Of a stretch of DNA of 60,374 nt, positions 33,625 through 42,946 are shown in pieces. The notes under the pieces are model-generated. The model searched no databases. It saw only the letters and a program-made list of their open reading frames with translations, and had not been told where the DNA came from. The stretch comes from Planctomycetota bacterium. Its GTDB lineage: Bacteria > Planctomycetota > UBA1135 > GCA-002748355. Made by a program: the position numbers and the translations under genes. Numbering within the stretch: position 1 is the stretch's first letter; each line of letters opens with the position of its first letter. The stretch covers positions 1-60,374 of the forward strand of contig JALSSW010000080.1 of assembly GCA_026984035.1 (NCBI GenBank). The letters run 5' to 3'.

Positions 33625-35049
33625 ATGAAGCCCCCAAAGAAAAGAAATGAGACTCCAAGGGAAGGGAGTGTCTCCGAAGAAGTGGATGTGCCTCCTCTTT
33701 TCCATGAAGATCCGGAGATCGCTCGAGATCTGAAGGATCTTCTTCCCCAACTTGAGGTCTTCGATTCGGTGCGTCCCAGCCGTCGGATAGGGACCGTGGT
33801 GCGTGCGCGTGCTCTTCGCCGAGAGCGTCGGAAGGACCGTGCCCTTGGGGCCTGGACCTTCCTTTGGAATCTTGAATTGGCGCTTAAGCGTTCCATCCCG
33901 CTTCGCCTGGGTTTGGGTCTGGTTTTCCTCCTCGGTGCCTTTTTGTTCTTTCTTGGACTTTTTTCACAAAACCCGGTTTCCAATCCTGAACTCTGGAAGG
34001 AAGCGGGGGCTCTCCGAGCAAAGGTTTCGGGAAATCCGTTGAAAGGGTTGGGAACCGAGGCTTTGCCTAAAAAACCCTTGGATTCCCTTGCTTGGATCCA
34101 TTCCAACAACGACCTCCGCATGCTCCGCTTTCTTCTTCGTCGTCGCTCAGGCGGGGAATTTTCTCTGCGGGCAGCAAAACAGGTGGGCTTCGATGCACGC
34201 AGCCGGCAGCGGGTGGAATTTTTAGGCAAGACGCTTGTTGGGTTTTTGGAGAAAAGGGGGATGGGCCGGGACGACCTAAATCCAAGCTATGAAGAGGTTG
34301 AACGGGATTCGCTTGCCCTTAAGGCCTTACTTGCCTCCGGTTCTACGACTCGCAGAGGCCCGCATGCTGCGTGGGTTCGAAAACTCCTTGGACGAATTGA
34401 GGTCTGGTTGCCTCGTTTGCATGGAGAATCTCTAGCTGTGGCCTTGGGGGCATACCTCGAAGGAGCTCTCATTACAAACGGCCAGCGGGTGGACGTCCTC
34501 TCCCGGGAGCTCTGTCGATTTACCCAAGAACAGGCCGAAGGATTAAGGGCGTATCGGCACAAACAAAGGGGAAAAGGCGGGACTCAACGGGCGTTGGGAT
34601 TCCTAGGAACCTGGGCAAGCTCGGTCAACTCTCTCGCCGAAGCGGGCCTCCTGCTTCGTTTGGCTCCCGCTCTCTCAGTGTCCCCCGAAAAGGCAAGCCG
34701 ACTTCGCCAAGTCTTTCTCCAGCATTTGCTCCTAAGGACTCATTCCCGAGGGAGCCAAGGGATCCATGCGCGAGCCGCTCTCCTCTTCGGCTATGGCGAT
34801 CTGGTAGATCCCGAACCCATCCGCAAGGGGCTCATTTTTTTCGAGAGGAATCCCCAGTGGTTGGGGACGAGGAACCCGACCCTGTATCACCTTGCCTGGA
34901 GCCTTTTTCCCCCTAAACGCGGATGGGCTCGTTTCGAAGCTGCCTTACGGCGGCTTATTGCAGGAGCGAACCCTTCCAACCTCAGGGAGACCGCGATCCT
35001 CCTCCTTGCCCAAACGGTTTATTTGGCCCCTTATCTTGGTGGGCGTTGA
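33625..35049 (+). CDS. Single-TM protein downstream of ECF sigma factor
   Basis: A 474-residue protein with a cytoplasmic ~95-residue N-terminal segment, one transmembrane helix (about 96-116, in IPLRLGLGLVFLLGAF) and a large C-terminal helical domain with HEAT/TPR-like periodicity. No zinc-binding motif is present. The position directly behind an ECF sigma gene and the in-TM-out layout would suit a novel anti-sigma factor. That is inference. The domain is not recognised. The ATG at 33625 has AAGG directly before it. Confidence 0.65.
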   Translation: MKPPKKRNETPREGSVSEEVDVPPLFHEDPEIARDLKDLLPQLEVFDSVRPSRRIGTVVRARALRRERRKDRALGAWTFLWNLELALKRSIPLRLGLGLVFLLGAFLFFLGLFSQNPVSNPELWKEAGALRAKVSGNPLKGLGTEALPKKPLDSLAWIHSNNDLRMLRFLLRRRSGGEFSLRAAKQVGFDARSRQRVEFLGKTLVGFLEKRGMGRDDLNPSYEEVERDSLALKALLASGSTTRRGPHAAWVRKLLGRIEVWLPRLHGESLAVALGAYLEGALITNGQRVDVLSRELCRFTQEQAEGLRAYRHKQRGKGGTQRALGFLGTWASSVNSLAEAGLLLRLAPALSVSPEKASRLRQVFLQHLLLRTHSRGSQGIHARAALLFGYGDLVDPEPIRKGLIFFERNPQWLGTRNPTLYHLAWSLFPPKRGWARFEAALRRLIAGANPSNLRETAILLLAQTVYLAPYLGGR

Positions 35050-35146
35050 GCCTGGGGCCTGGAAGGGGCCAGCAACGAGAAGAGTTTGGAACTTTTCTGA
35101 GAGTTTTCGGAGCCATTGCGTAAGGAAGGGGCCATGATGGCCCAGA

Positions 35147-36751
35147 ATGAGGAGTAGCAATTTGATTAAGGTTGTATGCGTGGTTCTTTTGAGTGTGACA
35201 GGTTTGGTGAGCCAAAAAAAACCGGAGGCGAATTCCCAAAACAGGCCTTCTCCAAAAAACATGCACCAAAGTCCATCCAAGGAAGCAAAGAAACCCATTC
35301 TCCTTCCTACCGATCAGCGTCCGGGGCGCCATCTGCATTTGGGGCTTCGGCAATGTTTCGAATTGGGTGCTGTCGAAAACCAGGACTTGGCTGTGTCGCG
35401 ATTGGACACTCTGATTGCAAAGGAAGATTTTGAGCGAACACGGGGGGTTTTTGATCCAGCCTTTTTCACCGAAGCCACCTGGACTCGCTCGGAGTCTCCT
35501 GCGAGGAGTAGTTTGCAACCGAGTTCACGGTCCCAAACCTATCTTCTCAGCCTTGGGGCAAGGAAAACCTTTGATACCGGGGGAACTCTGGAGTTGGCCT
35601 TTTCTCCGGGTTATCTCGAGCAAAAAGTCAATTCAGCCTTCTCGTTTCCATCCACTTTTTTCTTTGGGGATGTCAAGCTCTCTCTGAGCCAACCTCTCCT
35701 TCGGGGTGCTTGGGGGGATAGCGTTCTCGCCGATTACCGGAGCGCAAGGCTTGAGGTTCGGGCTTCCAGGAAGGATTTTAAGCGCAGGGCACAGACCGTT
35801 TTGCAGCAAATCGCAGAAGCCTATTACGGCTTGGTCTTTGTCCGCGAGGATTTTCGAGTCAAGTTCGAAAGCTTGGAAATTTCAAGGGAGCAGTTGCGGA
35901 GAACGGAACGAAAGATTCGCCTTGGGGAGCTGGCCTCGAAGGACAAGGTCGCGGATCAGGCCGATGTGGCCCGCAAGGAGGAGGAGTTGATTCTGGCCGA
36001 AAATGCCATTCTGGAGGGCGAAGACCGATTGAAGCGATTGATCCTTCCTTTTCGAGAAGTCGAGGATTGGGAGGTCGTCCTGATTCCCACTGAAGAGCTT
36101 GGACAAAACGATGTTGGGCTTGTTCTCCCTCCTTTTTCGCAAGCTTTGAACCAAGCCCATCGGACACGGGCCGATATCCTCGCCGGCCGGGATCGCGTCC
36201 AAAAAGCGCTCCTTCAAGCAAAAAAGGCCCGCTGGGATCTTTACCCTAAATTGGATTTGAGTGGGTCGGTCTCCAGTGATGCCATTCGGGATGACACGGG
36301 GAAGTATCAGGAGGATGTGTTTGGATTCAAATTTCCGGATTACAGCCTCAAGCTCGCCTTCGAGATTCCGATCGGGAACCTGGCTGCCAAGGCATCCTTT
36401 CGGAAGGCTCGGTTGGAGCTGGAAAAGGCTCGGAGGAACCTCCGTGTTCTCGAGATTGATTTGGCCAGAGACCTCCGGAAGGTTTATCGGACCCTGAGGG
36501 CTCAAAAGAAGACCATTGAAGCAGCTAAGCATTCGGTGGATTTGGCGCAGGCGAACTTGGAGACCGAAAAAATTCGCCTGAACTTGGATTCTACAACCCA
36601 GTTCGAAGTTCAAAGAAGGAACCAAGAGCTCTCGGATGCTCGTTCCCGTTGGCTCAAAGCTCGCCTTGACTATCGGAGTTCCTGGTTCCAACTCCAATCT
36701 ATCCTGGGCACGCTGAGTCCAAGTTCCATCCTCCCCACTCAGAAAAAATAA
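35147..36751 (+). CDS. TolC-family outer membrane channel protein
   Basis: A 534-residue outer membrane efflux protein. A signal peptide covers about residues 1-22. Two OEP-type repeats follow: the first includes LDTLIAKEDFERTRGVFDPA and the coiled helices around ADYRSARLEVRAS, and the second SRADILAGRDRV-like (HRTRADILAGRDRVQKALLQ) and FRKARLELEKARRNL. TolC proteins trimerise and link inner-membrane transporters to the outside. No transporter or fusion protein gene is adjacent. The start is preceded by an inverted repeat, GGGCCAT/ATGGCCC, at 35129-35143. It probably indicates a two-membrane cell envelope. Confidence 0.88.
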   Translation: MRSSNLIKVVCVVLLSVTGLVSQKKPEANSQNRPSPKNMHQSPSKEAKKPILLPTDQRPGRHLHLGLRQCFELGAVENQDLAVSRLDTLIAKEDFERTRGVFDPAFFTEATWTRSESPARSSLQPSSRSQTYLLSLGARKTFDTGGTLELAFSPGYLEQKVNSAFSFPSTFFFGDVKLSLSQPLLRGAWGDSVLADYRSARLEVRASRKDFKRRAQTVLQQIAEAYYGLVFVREDFRVKFESLEISREQLRRTERKIRLGELASKDKVADQADVARKEEELILAENAILEGEDRLKRLILPFREVEDWEVVLIPTEELGQNDVGLVLPPFSQALNQAHRTRADILAGRDRVQKALLQAKKARWDLYPKLDLSGSVSSDAIRDDTGKYQEDVFGFKFPDYSLKLAFEIPIGNLAAKASFRKARLELEKARRNLRVLEIDLARDLRKVYRTLRAQKKTIEAAKHSVDLAQANLETEKIRLNLDSTTQFEVQRRNQELSDARSRWLKARLDYRSSWFQLQSILGTLSPSSILPTQKK

Positions 36752-36839
36752 CCCTTTTCAGCTTGGGGGATGAAGATCAGGAAATGTGCTGCTTGGGTCG
36801 AAAAACGTTACGTCCGTCACAAAGGGGTCTAGTTTCAGG

Positions 36840-38546
36840 GTGCCATTGAAATCAATCCAGCGATCTTTCCTTTTCCTTGCCGCTTTTCTTCCATGCATGG
36901 TCATGGGATGCAGCAGGGATGCCTTGAAAAAGGGTGGGCCTGCCAAAACTCCGCCGGAGGGAGGGTTTGCCCTCATGCCGGTTTTGAGCCCATCTCCTCC
37001 TACAAGGGTGGTCTATACCTTTAGCAAGCCCGAAATGATTGAGCGCTTGGTGGAGAAGGTGAGTGGCAATACCACAGCTCGTGCATGGAGGTTTGCAAAA
37101 TCATTTTGTATCCGTTCCCGGGATCCGGCGCTCCGAGAAGCTCTCTTGCGATTCGGACAGAAGCAGCTCCTTGGAAATCCCGACTCGTCTCCTTTGCGCA
37201 ACGTGATTCAAATCCTGGGAGATCGGGGTGAAGAGGATGCTTCAGGTTTCCTCCGAAAAGCTTTGGATCATTCCCACCCTGGGGTGCGGACAGATGCACT
37301 TCGATCTCTGGCACAATGCGCTGACAAGACAACGGTTCTTCTCTTGGAAAGGGGTTTTTCGACCTTTTCCCCAAGTGGACAAGCCTTGGTCTTGAAAATC
37401 CTTGCTAAGAGGGGAGATATCCCGGAAACCGCGCGTTTTTTCAGAGGCATCCTCGACGGGAAGATCGCCCCTGAGCGCTTGAGCGGTTTGCATGCCGAGC
37501 TTTTGGATGCTCTCAAGCGCGCCAAACGCCCCCAGCTCAGCCTGGCGACTCTTCGAGGAAAGATCCTCGCATTTCCTGAAAACTTGCGAGTAGTGGTAGC
37601 GATGGAGCTCCATCGTTCGGGCGGGGAGGAGGGGAGAGTCTTTCTCCTTCAAGCTCTTAAAAAAGCCAAAACTGCTGCCTTTCGAGCGGGTTTAATAAAC
37701 GCACTTGCAGAAAGAGTTCCCAAGGCCTCCTTGCGTGAAATCGAAGTCCTTGCCGGGGACAAGGACCCATTGGTTCGTGGGGCGGTCACGGGGTTCTTTG
37801 CCAAGATCCCCGGAAAAAGAAGTACTGCGCTTCTCGAGGTCTTGGCCTCGGATCCCGATCTCAGTGTGCGTCGAGGGGCTTTCCGAGCCTTGCGGGGTCG
37901 ATCCACGCCTGTTTTTTCAGAGATTCTGGGTGAAATACGGGAAGCGACTGGGACCAAATTCCGGATCCTCCGAGACCTCTGTATTGAAGCCGGCCTTTCC
38001 GGTCTTGTCCCCATCATTGAGGCGCGAATCCATAGACTGGGTGGGAAGGTCCAGGGTTTGCGTCCCCTCCTTCAAGCTTTAGGCCATCTTCGGAGAAAAG
38101 AAGGGATCCCGGTCCTCCTGAAAGTATTTCAAGAGCCTCCTCGCTGGATTTCTAAAAAAAATCAAATCGACACGGTGAGTTATTCAGCTCTCATGCTTGC
38201 GAACATTCCAGAGAGTGAACAGGCCCTTTTGGATCTTTTTGGGAAACTAAAAGGAGATAGGCTTCGACGGAGTCATATTTTGGGGGCCTTGGCGGACTTA
38301 GCGGCCCTCTCCTCGGATGCCCAGGGAAGGGCCCGGGCCAAAAGGATTCACAGGTTTTTTCGGGAAGTGGTTCTCTTTTCTCCCAAAGCTCCGACGCGAG
38401 AACGCCAGCAGGTTCTGGGGTATTTAAAAGAATCCCTGGATTTTAAAGATTGGAAAAGACTCAAAAAGATCTCCAGAGCAAGCCCGGAAACTGAGCCCGG
38501 TGGCTTCCCCTCCAGGGTCCAAGATTTCCTTTGGGAGTTTTTCTAG
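36840..38546 (+). CDS. HEAT-repeat lipoprotein
   Basis: A lipoprotein of about 568 residues with a lipobox ending in VMGC after a hydrophobic signal (FLFLAAFLPCMVMGC). The rest is a long run of HEAT-like repeats (for example SHPGVRTDALRSLAQ, DKDPLVRGAVTGFF, DPDLSVRRGAFRALRG), a superhelix used for protein binding. Start choice is uncertain: GTG at 36840, or TTG at 36846 with AGGG 5 bp before it; both keep the signal. It is probably anchored to the outer membrane. Partners are unknown. Confidence 0.75.
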   Translation: MPLKSIQRSFLFLAAFLPCMVMGCSRDALKKGGPAKTPPEGGFALMPVLSPSPPTRVVYTFSKPEMIERLVEKVSGNTTARAWRFAKSFCIRSRDPALREALLRFGQKQLLGNPDSSPLRNVIQILGDRGEEDASGFLRKALDHSHPGVRTDALRSLAQCADKTTVLLLERGFSTFSPSGQALVLKILAKRGDIPETARFFRGILDGKIAPERLSGLHAELLDALKRAKRPQLSLATLRGKILAFPENLRVVVAMELHRSGGEEGRVFLLQALKKAKTAAFRAGLINALAERVPKASLREIEVLAGDKDPLVRGAVTGFFAKIPGKRSTALLEVLASDPDLSVRRGAFRALRGRSTPVFSEILGEIREATGTKFRILRDLCIEAGLSGLVPIIEARIHRLGGKVQGLRPLLQALGHLRRKEGIPVLLKVFQEPPRWISKKNQIDTVSYSALMLANIPESEQALLDLFGKLKGDRLRRSHILGALADLAALSSDAQGRARAKRIHRFFREVVLFSPKAPTRERQQVLGYLKESLDFKDWKRLKKISRASPETEPGGFPSRVQDFLWEFF

Positions 38547-38845
38547 GAAGAATTCCCGGAGACTTGTTTTCCGCTGAGAGGCCATTCTCAAGCATCATCC
38601 ATTGGGCCGGGATCTTCAGGGAAAGAAGCTCTTGAACTTGGGTTCCGTGGATCGAGAACCTAAGCAATCAACGAGAAAGGTGCAAAAATCCACTGAACTT
38701 TTTTTCACGTTTTCCCCATCCCATGGCCGATCAAAGGAAGAGTTCCTTTTGCCTCGTTCCCCTTGGGTTCTCTTTGGAAGCATTTGCCTCCCACCAGCAA
38801 CCCTTGGCGGGTGGAGGCCTTGTTTGCCATTTATGAGAGCCTTCC
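38547..38845. other. Intergenic leader upstream of GTPase-kinase fusion
   Basis: I see no convincing gene here. A short frame from 38602 lacks a ribosome site and family likeness. A stem-loop with one bulge (38786-38795 with 38810-38818) lies about 28 bp before the ATG of the fusion gene and has no T-run, so it may be leader RNA structure rather than a terminator. A promoter cannot be fixed by eye. Confidence 0.45.
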
Positions 38846-40621
38846 ATGGGATTCATCAATCTCGCTGAAAAAACCATCAATGCGAAACTTGTCTACTATG
38901 GCGTAGGCTTGGGGGGCAAAACCACCAGTTTGAAGGTTGTTCACAACCTTCTCTGCCCCAAGGATGAAGTCAAGCTTGTTTCGATCAATACGGAACAGGA
39001 TGCGACCCTGCTCTTTGATTTCTTGCCCATTGATCTAGGGACCGTTGACGGATTTAAAATCCGGATTCAGGGTTTTACCGTTCCCGGTCAGCCTAAATAT
39101 GTGGTGATGAGGCGCTATGTCCTTTCCGGTGCGGATGCGGTGGTTTTGGTTGTAGATTCTCAAAAGGATCGGGTGGAGGACAACCTAAGGGCTATCGAAG
39201 ACCTAAAAGAAAACCTGGATCTAAATGGGCTGGATTGGACAAAGATTCCTTTAGTCATCCAGTTCAATAAGCTGGACCTTCCTGGAACACTCTCCGTAGA
39301 GGAGATGATTGAGAAATACCGTTTCAGGGACGTCGATACCTTTCCCTCCGTAGCAACCGAGCAAAAAGGAGTTTTGGAAGCCTTCGCCCAGGCTGCGGCC
39401 AGTTTGGTTGAGGACAAGGTTCGCCAATACGGCTTGGGAAAAAAGGAAGGGGAAGATCCTCAAAGTATTGCTCAAAAAGCAAAGGAGCGGATCCTCGCTT
39501 TTTCCCCAACCGAAGTCCAAGAAGGGAAACATAAGGATTCTGCTCTCCGGGCTGGAGTTTTATTGGACCTTCAGGTTTCGGATCAAGAAAATCCCTTAGA
39601 AGCTGCTGGCCCCAAAGGCCCCTCCAACGAGTCTGCTTCTGATGAAGTTTCCCCGAGGGGAGGGAACGATTCTCAAGATTCAGTCCAACCGGAGTCCGTC
39701 CAGCTCGAAACCATACCACCAGAACCCAGCCAACCCGAAATCCCAAAGAAAGGCGAAAGCCAAGCCCCAACGAATCGTGATCCAGGAGGAGACGGGTTTT
39801 TCATCGGGGATGAGGAACATGCTCTCCTTGGACAAGCTGTCCAATCAAACCTCGAGTTGGCTGAATTGTATTCGGATTTGTCCGAGTACAAGGCTCTAGT
39901 TGAGCGGAAAAACCGGGAGCTGGTCGAGGTGAACCAGCTGATTTCTCATGACCTCAAAAAGCCTCTTACGGTTTTTAAAACGGTAATCAGCCTCTTGCTT
40001 GGGGGGCATTTGGGAGAGATCTCTTCGACCCAGGCGGAAGCCTTGAAGAATGCTTCCGAGTCCGTTGCTTATATGCAGGAGCTGATTGATGACATCGTGG
40101 AGTCCTCACGGTTGGATTACGACGGGATGCATTTTGAGTTTGAAGAAGTGGACCTCATGGTTTTGACGGGGACGATATTGAGGCGGCTTCGATTTTTGAT
40201 TGAAGAGCAAGGGATTCAGGTCCGCGTCGAAGCTCTTCCTGTGATCAAGGCTGATATGAAAGCGTTGATGAAGATCTTCATGAATTTGATTGGCAACGCG
40301 GCCAGCTACATGGATCCCAAAAAGGAACAAGGGTTTTTGAGGATTTATGGGAAGGAATTGGAGGATCGATTCGAGATCCGGGTCGAAGACAATGGAATGG
40401 GAATTCCTGAGGATTCTCAAGAAAGCATTTGGGAAAAGTTTTCGCGAGGAAGCAACACTAGCGGAACTTCGGGTACAGGGCTTGGGCTCTATATCGTCCG
40501 TCAACTCATTCTCGGACATGGAGGAGAAGTCCATGTGGAGAGCGAGGTGGGTAAGGGCACGACCTTTGTCCTCTCCTTCCCCAAAGAGCCGGTCCCCATT
40601 GCGCACTCGCCCATTGCCTGA
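38846..40621 (+). CDS. MglA-family GTPase fused to histidine kinase
   Basis: A 591-residue fusion. Residues 1-~195 are an MglA/Ras-like GTPase: G1 loop YYGVGLGGKTTSLK (K25, T26), the family FDFLPIDLG, G3 TVPGQ (78-82) and G4 NKLD (141-144). A Pro/Glu/Ser-rich linker spans about 200-325, then a short coiled coil. The kinase part has the H-box His368 in ISHDLKKPL, an N-box in FMNLIGNAASY, G1 DNGMGIPE and G2 GTGLGLYIV. MglA switches set polarity in Myxococcus and Thermus; this one appears to drive phosphotransfer directly. It has no TM segment, and no MglB or response regulator is adjacent. The ATG matches the usual MglA N terminus. Confidence 0.93.
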   Translation: MGFINLAEKTINAKLVYYGVGLGGKTTSLKVVHNLLCPKDEVKLVSINTEQDATLLFDFLPIDLGTVDGFKIRIQGFTVPGQPKYVVMRRYVLSGADAVVLVVDSQKDRVEDNLRAIEDLKENLDLNGLDWTKIPLVIQFNKLDLPGTLSVEEMIEKYRFRDVDTFPSVATEQKGVLEAFAQAAASLVEDKVRQYGLGKKEGEDPQSIAQKAKERILAFSPTEVQEGKHKDSALRAGVLLDLQVSDQENPLEAAGPKGPSNESASDEVSPRGGNDSQDSVQPESVQLETIPPEPSQPEIPKKGESQAPTNRDPGGDGFFIGDEEHALLGQAVQSNLELAELYSDLSEYKALVERKNRELVEVNQLISHDLKKPLTVFKTVISLLLGGHLGEISSTQAEALKNASESVAYMQELIDDIVESSRLDYDGMHFEFEEVDLMVLTGTILRRLRFLIEEQGIQVRVEALPVIKADMKALMKIFMNLIGNAASYMDPKKEQGFLRIYGKELEDRFEIRVEDNGMGIPEDSQESIWEKFSRGSNTSGTSGTGLGLYIVRQLILGHGGEVHVESEVGKGTTFVLSFPKEPVPIAHSPIA

Positions 40622-40680
40622 CTTTCGGTGTCCCCTTTCCCTCCAGGGGCCGAAATGACTCAGAGGGATGCAGCGAGAGG

Positions 40681-42702
40681 TTAGTTGTTCTTGATTTCCA
40701 CTCGAACTCTGGTTGTTTGTCCATCATGGACTTTGACCTGAGTCGTGCTTCTTTGGATGTCTGCAATTGCGAGGATTGGATTTGCCAAGTTGGTACGAGA
40801 AGCTTGGATTTCATAATCCCCGGAAGGAAGGGAGCGGGGGATCTTGAATCGTCCTTTGGCGTCCGCAAAGACATTTTCAAAGACCATTTGTGGGTTTTTG
40901 GGATCACCCACTCGTCCACTGAGGGAAACCTTGGCCCCGGGCAGAGGAGCCCCCTTGAAGATGACGATTCCCTCAACTCTCCCACCCCTCCTCAGGAGGA
41001 TCGTCCCGACATTACTGACCTGTTCATCTTGGACTTGGATCCCTTTTTTAAAGGTTTTGGAAAATGAGGGGTGGTCGATCATCAATTGATAGTTTGCAGG
41101 GGTCAGCAGCTTGAGGGTGAAATTGCCTCTTTTATCGGTAATGACTGTTTTTTGAGAAACATTGACCGTCATCATGCTGGCAAAAATTCGAGTCAAGGGG
41201 TTATCTTGGAAGTTGTTGTCAAGAGAGCTTACTGAGGCACCAGCGACCGGCCTGTTTTGTGCATCAACGACCCTTCCTTTGATAGTTCCACCTTTGCTTA
41301 GGCGGATCTCGATTTCTTGCGGGTCGGTACTGTTTCCTGCAATGCGGAATTTCTTGCTGAAGGACAGGGCATAATTCAGAGCTTCGGCCTGAAGAATATA
41401 ATTTCCCGGATTGAGCCCGGAGAGTTCATAGGCTCCCTTTTTTGCCCCACGCACTTCAATGGGGGGAATCTGGGATTTGCCATATCCTTCTTGGCCTTCA
41501 AACCAAGTCTTCACTTCGAGCCGATAATTGCGGATGGGGGTTCCCCGCTTACTTAAGACTCGAACAAGGATACTGCTCTGGCGTTCAAGGACGACTTGGC
41601 ACTCTTTTTCCCCGGCTTTGACAGGCTTTTTTTCCGTTGCAACAAACCCCTGGGCTTCTGCCTTTACCATGTACTGACCCGCCGCGAGGCCAAGGACTGC
41701 AAAGTGTCCCTCTTGGTCGGACCGAGTATTGCCTCGTGTGGGGTTTTGGGTGGAAAAGGGGATGACTTCGATCGAAGCCCGAGGAATGGGTTTGCCGTCC
41801 GAATCCACAACCCAGCCTTCGATCTCAAAGCCCCGGGGGAGATCAAAATCCTGCTTAAAACGCTTCTCGTTGCGAGTGAAAGCGATGTCAGGTTTGATGA
41901 TGGTTCCAAATCCTCGGGCAAAGGCTTTGACTTCAAAGGGACCGTCGGGGAGTCCGGAGATTTCATAGCGCCCTAATGAATCGGTTTTTCCAACAATCCC
42001 ATCTTCGAAACCGGGAGTGGGAACCAAAACATTCATTTGTGTAAGCCGGACCAGAACCGTGGCTCCCGGGATGGGAGTTTTGGTTTTTTCCTGGCGGATT
42101 TGCCCAAAAAGCGTTTTGCCTTGTTCCAATTTGAGGAGGCCTAGGTCCTCCCAATGCTTCGGGAGGAGCCGGAGCTTTTTTCGGAGGACCTTCATTTTGG
42201 GGGCGACGATATGAACTTCGTAACCTGCTTCCCCTTTGGTCGCGGGGGCCCGAAGGACGAAACGGCCGAGGGCGTCCGTTCGGGTTTCGGAGACAATCTG
42301 GGCTCGGATTCCACCTCCTTGTTGCATCATGGCCAAAAGGCGGATCATGTCAGAGGGGGGGATCTCCTTAAGGAGGTAAACCTTTGCTTTGGGGACAGGT
42401 TGCCCGAGGACGGAAATCACACGGCCACGCACTCCTTGAGGATGCTTTGGCTGCTCAAACTTGGTGCGCTCTGTGGGACTTGGCTTCTTTTCTCCTTGCT
42501 TTCCCTTGGAGACAGGAGGCTTGAGTTCAATGCCTTTATTTTCGGTCTCTGGAGTAGTGTTCTCATTTCCTTCCAGAACGGGAGGTTCAGAACCATTGGA
42601 GGCTGATTTTTGGGGAGTTGTTCCAAAGAAATCGCTTCCGAACACTAAGAAGAGGCCGGTTCCGACAAGGAGGAGAAAGAGGACAGCGAGAAGGTTTTTC
42701 AT
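40681..42702 (-). CDS. Membrane-anchored carboxypeptidase-regulatory-like repeat protein
   Basis: A 673-residue protein with an N-terminal anchor (about residues 3-22), a Ser/Pro/Glu linker, then repeated CarboxypepD_reg-like beta-sandwich domains, each opening with a G-x-V-x-D/L-x2-GxPV-type strand: GVRGRVISVLGQPVPKAKV, EIEGWVVDSDGKPIPRASI, TIKGRVVDAQNRPVAGASV and RVEGIVIFKGAPLPGAKV. No peptidase domain is attached. Such repeats usually serve as extracellular structural or binding modules. It is convergent with the GTPase-kinase gene and follows a related gene on the same strand. Function beyond the cell surface is not known. Confidence 0.8.
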   Translation of the reverse strand: MKNLLAVLFLLLVGTGLFLVFGSDFFGTTPQKSASNGSEPPVLEGNENTTPETENKGIELKPPVSKGKQGEKKPSPTERTKFEQPKHPQGVRGRVISVLGQPVPKAKVYLLKEIPPSDMIRLLAMMQQGGGIRAQIVSETRTDALGRFVLRAPATKGEAGYEVHIVAPKMKVLRKKLRLLPKHWEDLGLLKLEQGKTLFGQIRQEKTKTPIPGATVLVRLTQMNVLVPTPGFEDGIVGKTDSLGRYEISGLPDGPFEVKAFARGFGTIIKPDIAFTRNEKRFKQDFDLPRGFEIEGWVVDSDGKPIPRASIEVIPFSTQNPTRGNTRSDQEGHFAVLGLAAGQYMVKAEAQGFVATEKKPVKAGEKECQVVLERQSSILVRVLSKRGTPIRNYRLEVKTWFEGQEGYGKSQIPPIEVRGAKKGAYELSGLNPGNYILQAEALNYALSFSKKFRIAGNSTDPQEIEIRLSKGGTIKGRVVDAQNRPVAGASVSSLDNNFQDNPLTRIFASMMTVNVSQKTVITDKRGNFTLKLLTPANYQLMIDHPSFSKTFKKGIQVQDEQVSNVGTILLRRGGRVEGIVIFKGAPLPGAKVSLSGRVGDPKNPQMVFENVFADAKGRFKIPRSLPSGDYEIQASRTNLANPILAIADIQRSTTQVKVHDGQTTRVRVEIKNN

Positions 42703-42791
42703 AGATTCAGGTCAGTAAACAATTGGCATGCAGGAAAGAGGGTTCGACGGTGGAAGAGGTAGTTTCTTCCTTATTCTGATGGAGAAATTGG

Positions 42792-42819
42792 AAAAAGGTC
42801 CGCCCGGGAGAGTTCCCGG
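42792..42819 (-). terminator. Possible terminator between the two repeat-protein genes
   Basis: On the minus strand CCGGGA (42819-42814) pairs with TCCCGG (42809-42804) around a four-base loop, and five T follow after seven bases (42796-42792). It lies about 130 bp behind the 42947-44692 gene. The gap before the T-run makes it weak. Confidence 0.35.
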
Positions 42820-42946
42820 AGATTTATGAGAGGCTTTAGGTACTTTTAAGGAAATAATGCTGATATGAAAGTGGGCTGAAGGAATCATGAGATTGTTCAA
42901 GGCTTATCTTGTGAATCATAGCCTGTTTTTCAGTCAAAATAGAAAA

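Noticed and set aside
38602..38868. Short frame of 88 codons before the GTPase fusion
   Set aside because: No ribosome site, no family likeness, and it overlaps the start of the fusion gene.
40622..40680. Hairpin between convergent genes
   Set aside because: TTTCGG/CCGAAA and CCCC/GGGG can pair but there is no T-run on either strand, so I do not call a terminator.
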